From NCBI RefSeq assembly GCF_029227915.1, contig NC_079876.1, positions 1,614,001 to 1,678,000 on the forward strand: 64,000 nt of DNA, written 5' to 3'. The first letter of the stretch is position 1. Each line of letters opens with the position of its first letter. The stretch comes from Hydractinia symbiolongicarpus. Its lineage: Eukaryota > Cnidaria > Hydrozoa > Anthoathecata > Hydractiniidae. Positions 63,869 to 64,000 of this stretch are shown here, one piece after another. Made by a program: the position numbers and the translations under genes. The notes under the pieces were generated by a model, which saw only the letters and a program-made list of their open reading frames with translations, was not told the origin of the DNA and did not search any database.

Positions 63869-64000
63869 GCCGGGAAACGAAAACCTGCGATTTCCCTAAA
63901 TCCCGGACTCGGCCCGTATAGTCGCATGTATACAAAGAAAGTACCCTGTGAGTAAACTCATTTCCAGAACGATTTTTTAAATTATTTTTTCACCACTAAA
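63869..64000 (+). repeat. Partial monomer at the right window edge
   Basis: The first 132 bp of a monomer of the GCCGGGAAACG, CCCTAAATCCCGGACTCGG, GTCGCATG type; the array evidently continues past the window. The GCCGGG form is the domain-2 version; all other domain-3 copies of this type that I checked read GCCGAG. Confidence 0.85.

Larger units (their letters stand above)
1..64000 (+). repeat. Satellite DNA array, ~203-bp monomer, about 315 head-to-tail copies
   Basis: A unit beginning GCCGGCAAACGAAAACCCGC recurs every 202-204 bp from base 1 to the right edge, for example at 1, 204 and 407 and finally at 63,869. Distant homologous markers give a mean period near 202.8 bp, so about 315 full copies. 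Every copy reads in the same direction; I saw no inversion and no foreign insertion. Length varies mainly through T-run length in the A/T block and small indels such as CCCGTAAA to CCCTAAA. Open frames of 60-144 codons, nearly all on the minus strand, are versions of the same translated monomer and show no gene-like start, domain or codon pattern. Large single-family arrays like this are typical of eukaryotic centromeric, pericentromeric or subtelomeric heterochromatin; which one cannot be decided from sequence. The strand given is simply the monomer orientation used here. Confidence 0.98.
36101..64000 (+). repeat. Array domain 3
   Basis: About 138 monomers with new diagnostic variants: AAATTACTTTTTCACC with CTAAAGCCCATGAG, GTCAAAAGCATAC with TTTCTCGAACGATATTTT, ACTTGCAG, GAGACATGTAG, TTTTTTAAAATG, and a two-base loss giving AATAAAACAG. 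Several monomer types follow one another in the same order over multi-kb blocks that look nearly identical between copies, so this domain seems the most recently homogenised. One domain-1-type monomer sits inside it at 55,154-55,356. Confidence 0.8.

Noticed and set aside
1-64000. CRISPR array
   Set aside because: Repeats are contiguous ~203-bp units with no unique spacers between short direct repeats, and there are no cas genes.
1-64000. rDNA spacer or tandem RNA gene cluster
   Set aside because: No rRNA, 5S, tRNA or snRNA sequence and no internal polymerase III A/B box pair was recognised in the monomer.
1-64000. Tandem copies inside a transposon (Helitron, LTR or MITE array)
   Set aside because: No terminal inverted repeats, LTRs, target-site duplications or transposase-like coding sequence seen; the dyad is internal to the monomer and not at element ends.

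Overview
The whole 64-kb window is one uninterrupted satellite DNA array. A monomer of about 203 bp (usually 202-204) repeats head to tail, always in the same orientation, for roughly 315 copies plus a 132-bp partial copy at the right edge. I found no protein gene, RNA gene, transposon, microsatellite block, CRISPR array or single-copy spacer. Such an array points to eukaryotic nuclear heterochromatin (centromeric, pericentromeric or subtelomeric). I do not recognise the family and cannot name the organism. The monomer is about 38% GC and split in composition: its first ~50 bp, starting at GCCGGC, are about 62% GC, and the rest is A/T-tract rich.

Three domains can be told apart by shared variants. 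Domain 1 (1 to ~14.07 kb) has GGACTCGG in the GC-rich part and many monomers with an ATTATTTCACC A/T block. It is built from 2-, 3-, 6- and 8-monomer blocks. Domain 2 (~14.07 to ~36.1 kb) is a mosaic of segmental duplications spaced 20, 22 and 30 monomers apart, and one ~5-monomer cassette recurs nine times in it. Domain 3 (~36.1 to 64 kb) carries new markers (TTACTTTTTC, AAAAGCATAC, TTGCAG). It is built from near-identical multi-kb blocks spaced 14, 15, 21 and 25 monomers apart, with smaller 3-, 6- and 7-monomer tandem duplications.

No single fixed higher-order repeat runs through the array. Duplicated blocks are whole numbers of monomers, nest and overlap, and at six places a monomer joins the left part of one subtype to the right part of another. 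This is the expected footprint of repeated unequal exchange or replication-based amplification. Two items stand out: a lone, diverged domain-1-type monomer inside domain 3 (55,154-55,356), and a 9-bp dyad with a TTTT spacer that recurs in many monomers.

Limits: block boundaries were read by eye from diagnostic variants and are good to a few tens of bases. Identity levels are impressions, not computed values. A centromere role is an inference from array form only.
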